Below, in pieces: positions 46,163 through 54,870 of a stretch of DNA of 54,956 bases. The stretch is from assembly GCF_000212855.1 (NCBI RefSeq), contig NZ_GL890993.1, forward strand, positions 1,412,508-1,467,463, in the 5' to 3' direction. A program made the translations under genes and the position numbers. The notes under the pieces were generated by a model that saw only the letters and a program-made list of their open reading frames with translations, was not told the origin of the DNA and made no database searches. This stretch comes from Streptococcus sanguinis SK355. GTDB taxonomy: Bacteria; Bacillota; Bacilli; Lactobacillales; Streptococcaceae. Position 1 is the first letter of the stretch; each line of letters starts with the position of its first letter.

Positions 46163-47887
46163 ATGTCTATTGGACTAGTTATTCTCGTTGCTGTGGTAGC
46201 TCTGCTTTTGGTTGTCGGCTATGGTACTGCAGTTCTGATGAGAAAGAGAAATGAAGCTTTACTTCAAAATTTGGAGGAGAGAAAAGAAGCACTCTATAAT
46301 CTCCCTGTGAATGATGAAGTTGAAGAAGTAAAAAATATGCATTTGATTGGGCAGAGTCAGGTAGCCTTCCGTGAATGGAATCAAAAATGGGTAGACTTGT
46401 CCTTAAATTCATTTGCTGATATCGAAAATAATCTATTTGAAGCAGAAGGTTATAATAATTCTTTCCGTTTCATAAAAGCCAAGCATGCCATTGGCAATAT
46501 TGAGAGTCAGATCGACTTGATTGACGAAGACATCAAGATGATTCGAGCAGCCTTGGAAGATCTTAAAGAGCAAGAGTCTAAGAATAGTGGTCGTGTGCTC
46601 CATGCCCTGGATTTGTTTGAAAAACTGCAAACCCAGGTGGCGGAGAATGCAGAGTCGTATGGGCAAGCCTTAGCTGAGATTGAGAAACAGCTGGAAAATA
46701 TCCAGTCAGAGTTTTCTCAGTTTGTGACTCTTAATTCTTCGGGTGACCCGGTTGAAGCAGCTGAAATCTTGGATAAGGCAGAGGATCATATTCTTGCACT
46801 AACACATATCGTTGAGAAAGTTCCTGCCATTGTCGAAGAGTTGACTGTGAAATTGCCAGATCAGTTGGAAGACTTAGAATCTGGTCACCGTAAGCTCTTG
46901 GAATCTGGTTATCACTTTATCGAAACAGATATAGAGTCTCGTTTTCAACAGCTTCATGCAAGTCTCAAACGCAACGAAGCTAATATTTCAGCCCTAGAGC
47001 TGGATAATGCTGAGTATGAAAATGAGCAAGCGCAAGAAGAGATTAACGCTCTCTATGAAATCTTCACTCGGGAAATTGAAGCCCACAAAGTAGTTGAGAA
47101 GCTGATTAAAAACTTGCCTAGCTATCTGGCTCATACAAAGGAAAACAACCAGCAACTCCAAAAAGAGATAGAACGTTTATCTCAAACCTTCCTTCTCTCT
47201 GATACGGAAACTTCTCATGTCAAGGAGTTGCAGGCTGAGCTTTCTGCCCAGGAAGATGTGGTGTTGAGCGCGGTAGAAGATTCTTCTGAAACCAAGCAAG
47301 CTTATTCTGTGGTTCAGGAAGAGTTGGAAGCTATCCAAGAGCGTTTGAAAGAAATCGAAGATGAGCAGATTTCTCTTGGTGAAGCACTTGCAGAGATTGA
47401 AAAAGATGATGCTAATGCTCGCCAGAAAGTCAATATCTATGCTAACAAATTGCATACCATTAAGAGATATATGGAAAAACGCAATTTGCCAGGTATCCCA
47501 GACTCTTTCTTAGAAATTTTCTTCTCAACCAGCAACAATATTGAAGAGTTGGTTAAGGAATTGGAAGCTACACGAGTCAATATCGAATCAGTTAACCGTT
47601 GGCTGGAAATTCTAGGAAATGATATGGAGCAATTGGAAGAAGAAACCTATCGTATCGTCCAAGATGCTACCTTGACTGAGCAGCTGCTGCAGTATTCAAA
47701 CCGCTATCGTTCCTTTGACGATAATGTACAAGCAGCCTTCAACAAGTCCTTGTATGTCTTTGAACATGACTACGACTATGCTCAATCATTGGAAATCATT
47801 TCAAAAGCTTTGGATCTTGTCGAGCCAGGCGTGACAGAGCGCTTTGTGACATCCTACGAAAAAACACGCGAGAATATTCGTTTTTAA
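46163..47887 (+). CDS. ezrA: Septation ring formation regulator EzrA
   Basis: A 574-residue protein with one N-terminal membrane segment (about residues 3-26) and then a long cytoplasmic, strongly coiled-coil, spectrin-like region rich in Glu, Gln and Lys. A conserved NRYRSFDDNVQAAF patch lies near the C terminus. EzrA binds FtsZ and links it to wall synthesis at midcell. AAGGAG eight bases before the ATG at 46163 sets the start; an in-frame ATG at 46130 lacks a site. It ends at its own terminator, before the accessory island. Confidence 0.94.
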   Translation: MSIGLVILVAVVALLLVVGYGTAVLMRKRNEALLQNLEERKEALYNLPVNDEVEEVKNMHLIGQSQVAFREWNQKWVDLSLNSFADIENNLFEAEGYNNSFRFIKAKHAIGNIESQIDLIDEDIKMIRAALEDLKEQESKNSGRVLHALDLFEKLQTQVAENAESYGQALAEIEKQLENIQSEFSQFVTLNSSGDPVEAAEILDKAEDHILALTHIVEKVPAIVEELTVKLPDQLEDLESGHRKLLESGYHFIETDIESRFQQLHASLKRNEANISALELDNAEYENEQAQEEINALYEIFTREIEAHKVVEKLIKNLPSYLAHTKENNQQLQKEIERLSQTFLLSDTETSHVKELQAELSAQEDVVLSAVEDSSETKQAYSVVQEELEAIQERLKEIEDEQISLGEALAEIEKDDANARQKVNIYANKLHTIKRYMEKRNLPGIPDSFLEIFFSTSNNIEELVKELEATRVNIESVNRWLEILGNDMEQLEEETYRIVQDATLTEQLLQYSNRYRSFDDNVQAAFNKSLYVFEHDYDYAQSLEIISKALDLVEPGVTERFVTSYEKTRENIRF

Positions 47888-47914
47888 AAGAAGTTCCTTC
47901 GGGAGCTTCTTTTT
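47887..47914 (+). terminator. Intrinsic terminator after ezrA
   Basis: AAAGAAGTTCC (47887-47897), a TTCG loop, and GGAGCTTCTTT (47902-47912) with one G-U; the T run is part of the 3' arm. Confidence 0.85.
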
Positions 47915-47938
47915 CCATTCTCAGCAAAAAGGGTCTTA

Positions 47939-47947
47939 TGTTATAAT
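47939..47947 (+). promoter_or_regulatory. Extended -10 promoter of the ezrA-serB island
   Basis: TGT-TATAAT at 47939-47947, 33 nt before the first island ATG. Confidence 0.65.
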
Positions 47948-47980
47948 AGAGGGACAGATTAAAGTAGAAAGTCTAAAAAA

Positions 47981-48650
47981 ATGAAAAAGATTAAAAAATA
48001 TATTACTCTCATTTTTCTTGGAGGTGTAGCAGTTTTATCGATAGCATTGATAAATGGCTGGCGTCTGGATGATTACACTGTCCCAAAAAACAGAACAAGA
48101 GAACAGTATGATTTTGAAGGCACTTTTGAACCAATGTTTAAGTTTTTAGAACAAGAGAAAAAGGATTTTACTGGATTAAAAGGTTACATAAGTCGTGTTT
48201 ATATAGAACATGGAGACGAAGTCAAAAAATATTCAGTGGACTTAGATATTATACAATCTGATCTTAAGGGTGACTACACAATAACAATCGGTGATAAAGA
48301 AGAGATTGCTCCTGTTACTTATTCTAACGGTAAGCTGACTTACAGCTCGGAGATAACTCCTTTATTTGATGAAGAGATTCTTAATTTAGTTGTTCAAAGA
48401 GATTATTTCGCTTCCTTGGATGTGAAAGAGACTTTTAAGAGTGCAGAAACAGAGCTTCGTGATATCATCTACAAGCCAGAAAATCACTCTGAACTCTTTA
48501 AATATCTCAAAAAATAAGTATAATATGTCAGAGGATACTACCTGTCGAATAAGATTAGATCACTCTAGTGGAACAATCTATGGGATTTCAATACGAATGG
48601 AATCTAAGGATGAGGCTGTTCAAATAGATTTAACTATATTTAAAAAATAG
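47981..48650 (+). pseudogene. Membrane-anchored paralog 1, frameshifted in a poly-A run
   Basis: As read, the frame from 47981 stops at 48517 (178 residues). Its second-copy relative (48726-49412) continues for about 45 more residues. The missing C-terminal part is present here in the +1 frame (KYNMSEDTTCRIRL ... IDLTIFKK, aligning with KYNLPSDTKLSFSL ... ISTAIYLVKRK) and ends at 48650. Removing one A from the six-A run at 48509-48514 joins the two into a 222-residue protein. There is one N-terminal membrane segment (residues 8-26) and no lipobox: NGW where paralog 2 has HGC. Function is unknown. It may be a pseudogene, a phase-variable gene, or a sequencing error in the homopolymer. Confidence 0.75.
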
Positions 48651-48663
48651 GTGGGGATAATCA

Positions 48664-48711
48664 ATGAATGGAATTGAAAAAAGTAACCGACGAGTTGAAA
48701 TGTCTGATTAG
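48664..48711 (+). CDS. Mini-ORF 1 of the duplicated module, truncated
   Basis: A 15-codon frame, MNGIEKSNRRVEMSD, directly after paralog 1, with GGTGGGG upstream. The stretch KSNRRVEMS and its DNA recur after paralog 2. It looks like the N terminus of a gene cut off at the duplication junction. Whether it is translated is unknown. Confidence 0.35.
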   Translation: MNGIEKSNRRVEMSD

Positions 48712-48725
48712 GTAGAGAGCAAAGA

Positions 48726-49412
48726 ATGAAAAAACAGAACTGGTTATTAGGGATAGTGATAGCAGGGCTTCTCCTATTTTTTGTCGTATCACTACATGGA
48801 TGTGATTTTGGCTGCGAAACTATTCCAAAAAACAGAACAAGAGAACAGTATGATTTTGAAGGCACATTTGAACCAATGTTTAAATTTTTGGAGCAAGAAA
48901 AGAAGGATTTTACGGAGATTGAAACTTACTCTCCATCATTGACTATAATTGACTCAAATGGTGAAATGACAACATATGACATTTTTTTAAAGCTCCAAGC
49001 TGGTTCTGGTAAAGGTACATATACCATCAGCAAAGGGAAGTATAAAAAAGATGCTCAAGAAGTTGGTGTGACTTATACTGATGGGAAACTGCAATACGAG
49101 GGAGAATTGGAGCCACTATTTGATGAAGAAATATTCAATCTTTTAATTGACAGGAACTATTTCGAAGCGCTTGAGGTTAAAGAAACCTTTAAGAGTGCAG
49201 AAACTGAATTGAGTGACATTATTTATAAAGCTGAAAATCAGTCAGTATTATATAAAAAAATAGTGGAAAAATATAATCTACCATCGGATACGAAACTTTC
49301 GTTTAGTCTTAGTCATGCATACTATAATAGATATGATGTCTTATTAAATTTTGAATCCAAGCAAAAGGTGATACAAATTAGTACAGCAATTTATTTAGTT
49401 AAAAGGAAGTGA
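48726..49412 (+). CDS. Putative lipoprotein, paralog 2 of the ezrA-serB island
   Basis: A 228-residue protein with a hydrophobic N terminus ending in LHGC, a plausible but atypical lipobox (His at -2). Residues 33-62 are nearly identical to paralog 1 (PKNRTREQYDFEGTFEPMFK and beyond), as is a later block (LFDEEI, VKETFKSAETEL), while the segment between diverges strongly. This patchwork suggests duplication followed by divergence or gene conversion. Length is 6 residues more than restored paralog 1. Base composition is more AT-rich than the flanking ezrA and serB. No recognised domain; tandem lipoproteins of this kind are often immunity or surface accessory proteins, but no toxin gene is visible. 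Confidence 0.7.
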   Translation: MKKQNWLLGIVIAGLLLFFVVSLHGCDFGCETIPKNRTREQYDFEGTFEPMFKFLEQEKKDFTEIETYSPSLTIIDSNGEMTTYDIFLKLQAGSGKGTYTISKGKYKKDAQEVGVTYTDGKLQYEGELEPLFDEEIFNLLIDRNYFEALEVKETFKSAETELSDIIYKAENQSVLYKKIVEKYNLPSDTKLSFSLSHAYYNRYDVLLNFESKQKVIQISTAIYLVKRK

Positions 49413-49416
49413 ATTT

Positions 49417-49533
49417 ATGAATCCAATTGGAAAAAGTAACCGACGAGTTGAAATGTCGGCAGTCCTATCTGCTGCTGCTATAGATGTCAATAGAAAAGGA
49501 GTCAAGAGATGGATAAAGTTAAAGGTCTCTTAG
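49417..49533 (+). CDS. Mini-ORF 2 of the duplicated module
   Basis: A 38-codon frame starting MNPIGKSNRRVEMSAVLSAA, 4 nt after paralog 2, with AAGGAAG as a possible ribosome site. Its first 13 residues match mini-ORF 1 closely. It runs over the serB start in another frame (25-nt overlap), so the last residues are probably not functional. It may be a gene remnant or a coupling leader for serB. Confidence 0.35.
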   Translation: MNPIGKSNRRVEMSAVLSAAAIDVNRKGVKRWIKLKVS

Positions 49534-50156
49534 TCATGGATGTAGACAGCACCTTAATCATGGAAGAAGGGATTGACCTGCTAGGAGAGGAGGCGGGTGT
49601 AGGAGCTCAGGTTGCGGCTATTACCGAGCGTGCCATGCAAGGAGAGTTGGACTTTGAAGCTGCCTTACGTGAACGTGTCGCTCTTTTAAAAGGCCTGCCA
49701 GAGGATATTTTTGATCGAATTGCTGAAAGGATTCACTTCACTCCGGGAGCCGAGGACTTGGTCAAGGAGCTGCATAAACGTGGTTATAAAGTAGGTTTGG
49801 TGTCAGGTGGTTTTCATGAGACGGTGGACAGACTGGCTGAGCAGCTTGGAATTGACTACGTCAAGGCAAATCGTTTGGAAATCCAGCAGGGGTTTTTGAC
49901 AGGACAAGTCTTAGGAGAGATTGTCACTAAGGATACCAAGCTTGCCATGCTAAAAGCATGGGCAGCTGAAAACAATTTGGAATTAAATCAAACAATTGCT
50001 ATGGGAGATGGCGCAAATGATCTGCCTATGATTCAAGCAGCAGGGATAGGAATTGCCTTTATGGCCAAGCCAATTGTGCGAGTGCAGGCTCCTTATCAGA
50101 TTCAAGAATGCAATCTCTATCGGGTCATTGATCTTTTAGACAATAGAAAAGAATAG
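49509..50156 (+). CDS. serB: Phosphoserine phosphatase
   Basis: A 215-residue HAD-IB phosphatase that makes L-serine from phosphoserine. Motif I is MDVDSTLI (both Asp), motif II LVSGGFHE, the Lys is in VTKDTKL, and motif IV is AMGDGANDLPM. AAAGGAG at 49496-49502 precedes the ATG. The length equals the catalytic domain without the N-terminal ACT domain of enteric SerB. The glycerate kinase gene follows after 9 nt, so the two are co-transcribed; both touch the 3-phosphoglycerate/serine branch. Confidence 0.93.
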   Translation: MDKVKGLLVMDVDSTLIMEEGIDLLGEEAGVGAQVAAITERAMQGELDFEAALRERVALLKGLPEDIFDRIAERIHFTPGAEDLVKELHKRGYKVGLVSGGFHETVDRLAEQLGIDYVKANRLEIQQGFLTGQVLGEIVTKDTKLAMLKAWAAENNLELNQTIAMGDGANDLPMIQAAGIGIAFMAKPIVRVQAPYQIQECNLYRVIDLLDNRKE

Positions 50157-50165
50157 GAGAGAAGC

Positions 50166-51284
50166 ATGCATATTCTTATTGCACCGGATTCTTTCAAGGA
50201 AAGCTTGTCAGCTCCTCAGGTTGCTCAAGCTCTTCAGACGGGCTTTTCTCAGGCCTTGCTAGATGCCAGCTTTGACTTGCTACCGGTCGGTGACGGGGGC
50301 GAGGGGACAATGCCTGCGCTGACAGCAGCCTTGGGCTGGCCTGAATTTTACCACACTGTGACTGGGCCCTTTGGTCAGCCAGTAAAAATTCCCTACGCCA
50401 GAAATGGTCAGCAAGCACTTTTTGAAATGGCTGACTTGGTCGGACTCGCATCTATTCCGCAGGAAAAACGAAATCCCTTGGCCATAGAGACCAAAGGATT
50501 GGGAGAATTGATTTTGCACCTGGCTGAAGACGGTGTCAGAAAGATTTTAGTTGGTGTTGGTGGTTCGGCCAGTAACGACGGTGGGATTGGACTGGCAGCG
50601 GGCCTGGGCTATGAATTTTTCGATGCGGATAATCATAGACTGCGCCCCATTGGCTCGTCTTTGGGAAAGGTCGCTCGAATTTCAGCTGAGCAGGTTCCTG
50701 CTTTCTTGAAAGAAGTTGAGATTGAGATTTTGACTGATGTAGACAATCCTCTTTGTGGAGCTCGCGGTGCGACAACTGTTTTCGGAGGTCAGAAAGGTCT
50801 AGCTCCCCTACTCTTTTCTCAAGTAGACCAAGCTATGTCTGATTTCTATCAGTTGGTCGCTCCTCAGGTAATTGATATGGATGGAGCTGGGGCTGGAGGC
50901 GGAATGGCAGCAGGACTGGTTGCTTTTGCCGGAGGAAAAATTGTTTCGGGTATTGAAACCTGTCTAAATTTACTGGATTTTGATGACAGAGTCAAAAAAG
51001 CGGACTTGGTCGTAGTGGGCGAAGGACGGATGGATCGTCAATCTTTGGCGGGCAAGGCACCAGTCGGGATCGCAAGACGAACACCAGAAGGCATCCCTGT
51101 ACTGGCGATTTGCGGCAGTCTGGCAGATGATTTACCGGATTTCCCAGTTGAGAATATCCAGGCAGCTTTTCCGATTATTGCGCGAGCAGATAGTTTGGAT
51201 AGGATTCTAGAGCAGGCGGAGCAAAATTTGATTCGCACAGCAAGAAATATTGGCAATGTACTAAAAATGAAAAAAAGCGGTTAG
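50166..51284 (+). CDS. Glycerate kinase (family 1)
   Basis: A 372-residue GckA-type glycerate kinase with the family motifs APDSFKESLSA (residues 5-15), VGDGGEGT, VGVGGSASNDGG and DGAGAGGGMAAGL. It phosphorylates glycerate, most often to 2-phosphoglycerate in this family, feeding enolase, which is encoded about 1 kb away. GGAGAGAAG precedes the ATG. It is downstream of serB in a probable two-gene operon. Its stop codon overlaps that of the convergent NTF2-like gene. Confidence 0.92.
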   Translation: MHILIAPDSFKESLSAPQVAQALQTGFSQALLDASFDLLPVGDGGEGTMPALTAALGWPEFYHTVTGPFGQPVKIPYARNGQQALFEMADLVGLASIPQEKRNPLAIETKGLGELILHLAEDGVRKILVGVGGSASNDGGIGLAAGLGYEFFDADNHRLRPIGSSLGKVARISAEQVPAFLKEVEIEILTDVDNPLCGARGATTVFGGQKGLAPLLFSQVDQAMSDFYQLVAPQVIDMDGAGAGGGMAAGLVAFAGGKIVSGIETCLNLLDFDDRVKKADLVVVGEGRMDRQSLAGKAPVGIARRTPEGIPVLAICGSLADDLPDFPVENIQAAFPIIARADSLDRILEQAEQNLIRTARNIGNVLKMKKSG

Positions 51285-51296
51285 TCCGCCTTTTTT
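51271..51296. terminator. Compact bidirectional terminator holding both convergent stop codons
   Basis: A6 then GCGG (51277-51280), loop TTAGT, CCGC (51286-51289), then C and T6. The loop contains TAG of the glycerate kinase gene and, on the other strand, TAA of the NTF2-like gene. Confidence 0.75.
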
Positions 51297-51619
51297 AGTA
51301 GGTATTCAATTTCTTTAACTATCATGCCCTTTTCAAAGAAGAAGATATCACAAGACAGGTCACCAAAATCATTTTCTAAAATGGTCACAATCCGATTCTG
51401 GTCGGGACTAAGCTGATAATAGGTGCAACGAAACTGGACGGGGTTGTTATGGTAGACTTTTTGAATTTTAGTCAGGTAGTCAGCTTTACCTTTGATGATT
51501 TCGATTGTATCACCCTGTAATTCCCAGCTAACTTGATCAGAAAGAAAGGTCTCATAGGTTTGCCAATCGCGCTGATTTTCAGCTTCAAAAAAGGCAAAAA
51601 GTTTTTCTAAATTTGTCAT
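51281..51619 (-). CDS. NTF2-like (SnoaL/DUF4440-type) protein
   Basis: A 112-residue protein with the cone-shaped NTF2-like pattern: an N-terminal helix (LEKLFAFFEAENQRDW), the strand-turn SDQVSWELQGD, a GKADYL helix, then three long strands ending FFEKGMIVKEIEYL. NTF2-like proteins bind or convert small hydrophobic ligands; the role here is unknown. The frame is open far upstream into the preceding gene, but the ATG at 51619 comes one base after that gene's stop, so translation is coupled. Confidence 0.75.
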   Translation of the reverse strand: MTNLEKLFAFFEAENQRDWQTYETFLSDQVSWELQGDTIEIIKGKADYLTKIQKVYHNNPVQFRCTYYQLSPDQNRIVTILENDFGDLSCDIFFFEKGMIVKEIEYLLKKAD

Positions 51620-51620
51620 C

Positions 51621-52070
51621 TTACCCAAACCATTTTTTCCAGAGAGGGCGCTTTTCCTTTGCAGGTTTTTCTGCTGGCTGAAGGAGACTAGCAAACTGTT
51701 GGCTTATGTCCTTGTCATCTACTTGGACAAGATGGTCGCTATGGACAATCAGGCCAAAAGGAGAAGACTGGTAATCGCTAGAGACGATAGTGGCTTCGCA
51801 GCCTAGCTCCTTAGAGGTTTTTAGATAAAAGATTTGATTGCCAGACTCGACTTCTGGGGAAATTTTGACAAATACAGGTTGGCAGTTTTTCATGATGCTG
51901 TTGAGCATTTCCTTGAAATGACTGCGAATGAGAGAGCCGTTAGCTTGTTCAATAGAGCAGGAAGCCAGCACTCGCTCCTCAAAAGTCCCTAAAAATTTGC
52001 GTTGTTCATCAGGGTTGAGCTTGACTCCGCCCTGAGATTTTTCCATGATTACTTTATTAATATCAGTCAT
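51621..52070 (-). CDS. YueI/DUF1694 family protein
   Basis: A 149-residue soluble protein with the DUF1694/YueI pattern (FLGTFEERVLASCSIEQ near the N terminus, then a central Ile/Val-rich core with ATIVSSDY and GLIVHSDHLVQVDD) and a basic Trp-Lys-Lys-Trp tail. The function of the family is unknown. The ATG at 52070 (Met-Thr-Asp-Ile-Asn) is preferred; the frame extends to 52175 only through sequence upstream of the -10 element. No Shine-Dalgarno is present and the -10 ends 6 nt before the ATG, suggesting leaderless translation. It is followed by the coupled NTF2-like gene. Confidence 0.75.
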   Translation of the reverse strand: MTDINKVIMEKSQGGVKLNPDEQRKFLGTFEERVLASCSIEQANGSLIRSHFKEMLNSIMKNCQPVFVKISPEVESGNQIFYLKTSKELGCEATIVSSDYQSSPFGLIVHSDHLVQVDDKDISQQFASLLQPAEKPAKEKRPLWKKWFG

Positions 52071-52076
52071 AATAAA

Positions 52077-52085
52077 ATTGTACCA
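52077..52085 (-). promoter_or_regulatory. Extended -10 six bases before the YueI ATG (leaderless candidate)
   Basis: Minus strand TGG-TACAAT, then TTTATT, then ATG. The expected start of transcription coincides with the start codon. Confidence 0.6.
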
Positions 52086-52210
52086 TAAAAGGAGAAATTC
52101 TAAAAGGTCGAATCTTCTTTCTGATTTGCCGGAAAAACATTTATATAGTAAATTTGGAATCGTTTTCTTGTGCAAAAATTCTCAAATTTGCTTAGATTCT
52201 CTATTTTTCC

Positions 52211-52239
52211 TTGAAAAAAAAGCGTTTTTGAGGTATCAT
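52211..52239 (+). promoter_or_regulatory. eno promoter
   Basis: TTGAAA (52211-52216), a 17-bp spacer and TATCAT (52234-52239), 39 nt before the ATG. The spacer contains AAGCGTTTTT, which loosely resembles a CcpA (cre) half-core; this is only suggestive. Confidence 0.65.
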
Positions 52240-52275
52240 AGACTAGTAAATAATTTTAAATAATAAGGAGAGTAA

Positions 52276-53583
<1,308 letters not shown>

Positions 53584-53604
53584 TTCATTCAGATTGAATG
53601 AAGT

Positions 53605-53638
53605 AAAAATCCCTCAAGCTTGACTTGAGGGATTTTTC
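53605..53638 (+). terminator. Intrinsic terminator after eno
   Basis: ATCCCTCAAG (53609-53618) pairs with CTTGAGGGAT (53624-53633), flanked by AAAA and TTTT(T). A second 7-bp hairpin, TTCATTC with GAATGAA (53584-53602), lies just before it. Confidence 0.9.
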
Positions 53639-53663
53639 AATAAAGTAAAGGGAGATTCGGGAG

Positions 53664-54254
53664 ATGTTTTATTTTTTTCTATATATTCTAAGTAGAGAAT
53701 GGCCAGCTCTTATGCTCTTAGCTGTTGGATTGATTATATCTTATTGGTTGAAGTCGTGGCGTCTGGCACTTTTGGCGGTCCTTGTATTCTTTCTGGTCAC
53801 CAGTATATTGTGGCGAGCTCAGTTGAGTCCGTGGGTTGCTTTTCTCTTTTTATTCCTCGCTTTCTATTTATTGATTAAAAGATACAAATGGGTTCTTTAT
53901 CCTGCCCTTGCTTTAGGTTTGTTGCTATTGGCAGTTTCTCCTATAATTGGCTATCTTTTTACAGTTTATGTTCCAGTAAGCCATTATGCCTATCTAGAGG
54001 AGAAAGGACAGACGGTAGTGGTTCGAGAAGACTATTATGGAGCTTTTTTTGGTGATAGTAATATAGAGATTACAACTTATGTAGAAGGGCAGCTTACATC
54101 ATCAAAGGTAAAACGGTATGATAATGTCCCTATGAATAAGTTTTATAAAGAGAAAGATGTTAACTTAGATGCTTTTCTTGAACAACCCCTAACAAGTAAA
54201 CGATTAGAGGAGTTAAAAGGTTTTATTAAGGAGAGGGAGCGTCAAGAACCGTAG
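53664..54254 (+). CDS. Hypothetical membrane protein
   Basis: A 196-residue protein: four close-packed hydrophobic segments in the first 110 residues (including WPALMLLAVGLIISYWL, LALLAVLVFFLVTSILW and LALGLLLLAVSPIIGYLF), then a hydrophilic, probably extracytoplasmic C-terminal domain of about 85 residues (GQTVVVREDYYGAFFGDSNI onward) rich in charged residues. GGGAGATTCGGGAG precedes the ATG. I recognise no family. Expression is either monocistronic or by readthrough of the eno terminator. The AT-richer 3' half suggests weaker selection or later acquisition. Confidence 0.65.
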   Translation: MFYFFLYILSREWPALMLLAVGLIISYWLKSWRLALLAVLVFFLVTSILWRAQLSPWVAFLFLFLAFYLLIKRYKWVLYPALALGLLLLAVSPIIGYLFTVYVPVSHYAYLEEKGQTVVVREDYYGAFFGDSNIEITTYVEGQLTSSKVKRYDNVPMNKFYKEKDVNLDAFLEQPLTSKRLEELKGFIKERERQEP

Positions 54255-54296
54255 TTTACCAAGAAGTTGTTTTGATAGACCTATTGGGAATTTTCC

Positions 54297-54325
54297 TTGC
54301 CCGAATCGATAAAAAGTAGTATGAT
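54297..54325 (+). promoter_or_regulatory. Promoter of the thioesterase gene
   Basis: TTGCCC (54297-54302), a 17-bp spacer and TATGAT (54320-54325), 26 nt before the ATG. Confidence 0.55.
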
Positions 54326-54351
54326 AAGACACAGATTGTGAGGAGAAATAA

Positions 54352-54756
54352 ATGAAAGACTTTCACTTTGATGCGATTTCAGCATTTGAAAACTATGAGA
54401 TTGAAAAGATGAAGGACGGTCAGGTTATTGTCACGACAGAAGTCGTTCAGTCTTCTTTGAACTATTATGGTAATGCTCACGGGGGTTATCTGTTTACTCT
54501 CTGTGATCAGATTTCTGGTTTAGTCTTGATTTCTCAAGATTTAGATGGGGTGACGCTTCAGTCTTCTATCAACTATATGCGAGCGGGACATCTGGGTGAT
54601 AAATTAATCATTTCAGGAAACTGTGTTCACCCAGGGCGTAAAACACGAGTTGTAGATGTTACTATTACGAATCAAGATAAAGAAAATGTCTGCAAGGCAA
54701 CATTTACCATGTTTGTTACTGGACAGAGAAAAGAAACTAGCCAAATTAATATTTAG
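54352..54756 (+). CDS. PaaI-type hotdog-fold thioesterase
   Basis: A 134-residue hotdog protein with the PaaI/YbgC-like active-site segment AHGGYLFTLCDQISGL (around residues 42-57), followed by SSINYMRAGHLGDKL and a closing strand near residue 120. Members hydrolyse acyl-CoA or acyl-ACP thioesters; the substrate is unknown. GAGGAG precedes the ATG. The catalytic Asp in LCDQ and the HGG turn are intact, so it is likely active. Confidence 0.87.
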   Translation: MKDFHFDAISAFENYEIEKMKDGQVIVTTEVVQSSLNYYGNAHGGYLFTLCDQISGLVLISQDLDGVTLQSSINYMRAGHLGDKLIISGNCVHPGRKTRVVDVTITNQDKENVCKATFTMFVTGQRKETSQINI

Positions 54757-54833
54757 TTAAAAAGCCCGATTTCTAACTGGAAACGGGATTTAAGGTTTAA
54801 AAAGATACTAACCAGTATCTGAAATCGTGCACA

Positions 54834-54864
54834 AAAAAAGCATCGCTCAAAGAGGATGCTTTTT
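54834..54864 (+). terminator. Terminator downstream of the thioesterase gene
   Basis: AAAAAAGCATC (54834-54844) pairs with GATGCTTTTT (54855-54864) around a 10-nt loop. A smaller GATACT/AGTATC hairpin lies just upstream at 54804-54819. Confidence 0.75.
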
Positions 54865-54870
54865 ATGTTT

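Noticed and set aside
52215..52235. CcpA (cre) site in the eno promoter
   Set aside because: Only the AAGCGTTTTT core resembles the consensus and the flanks do not; too weak to list as a feature.
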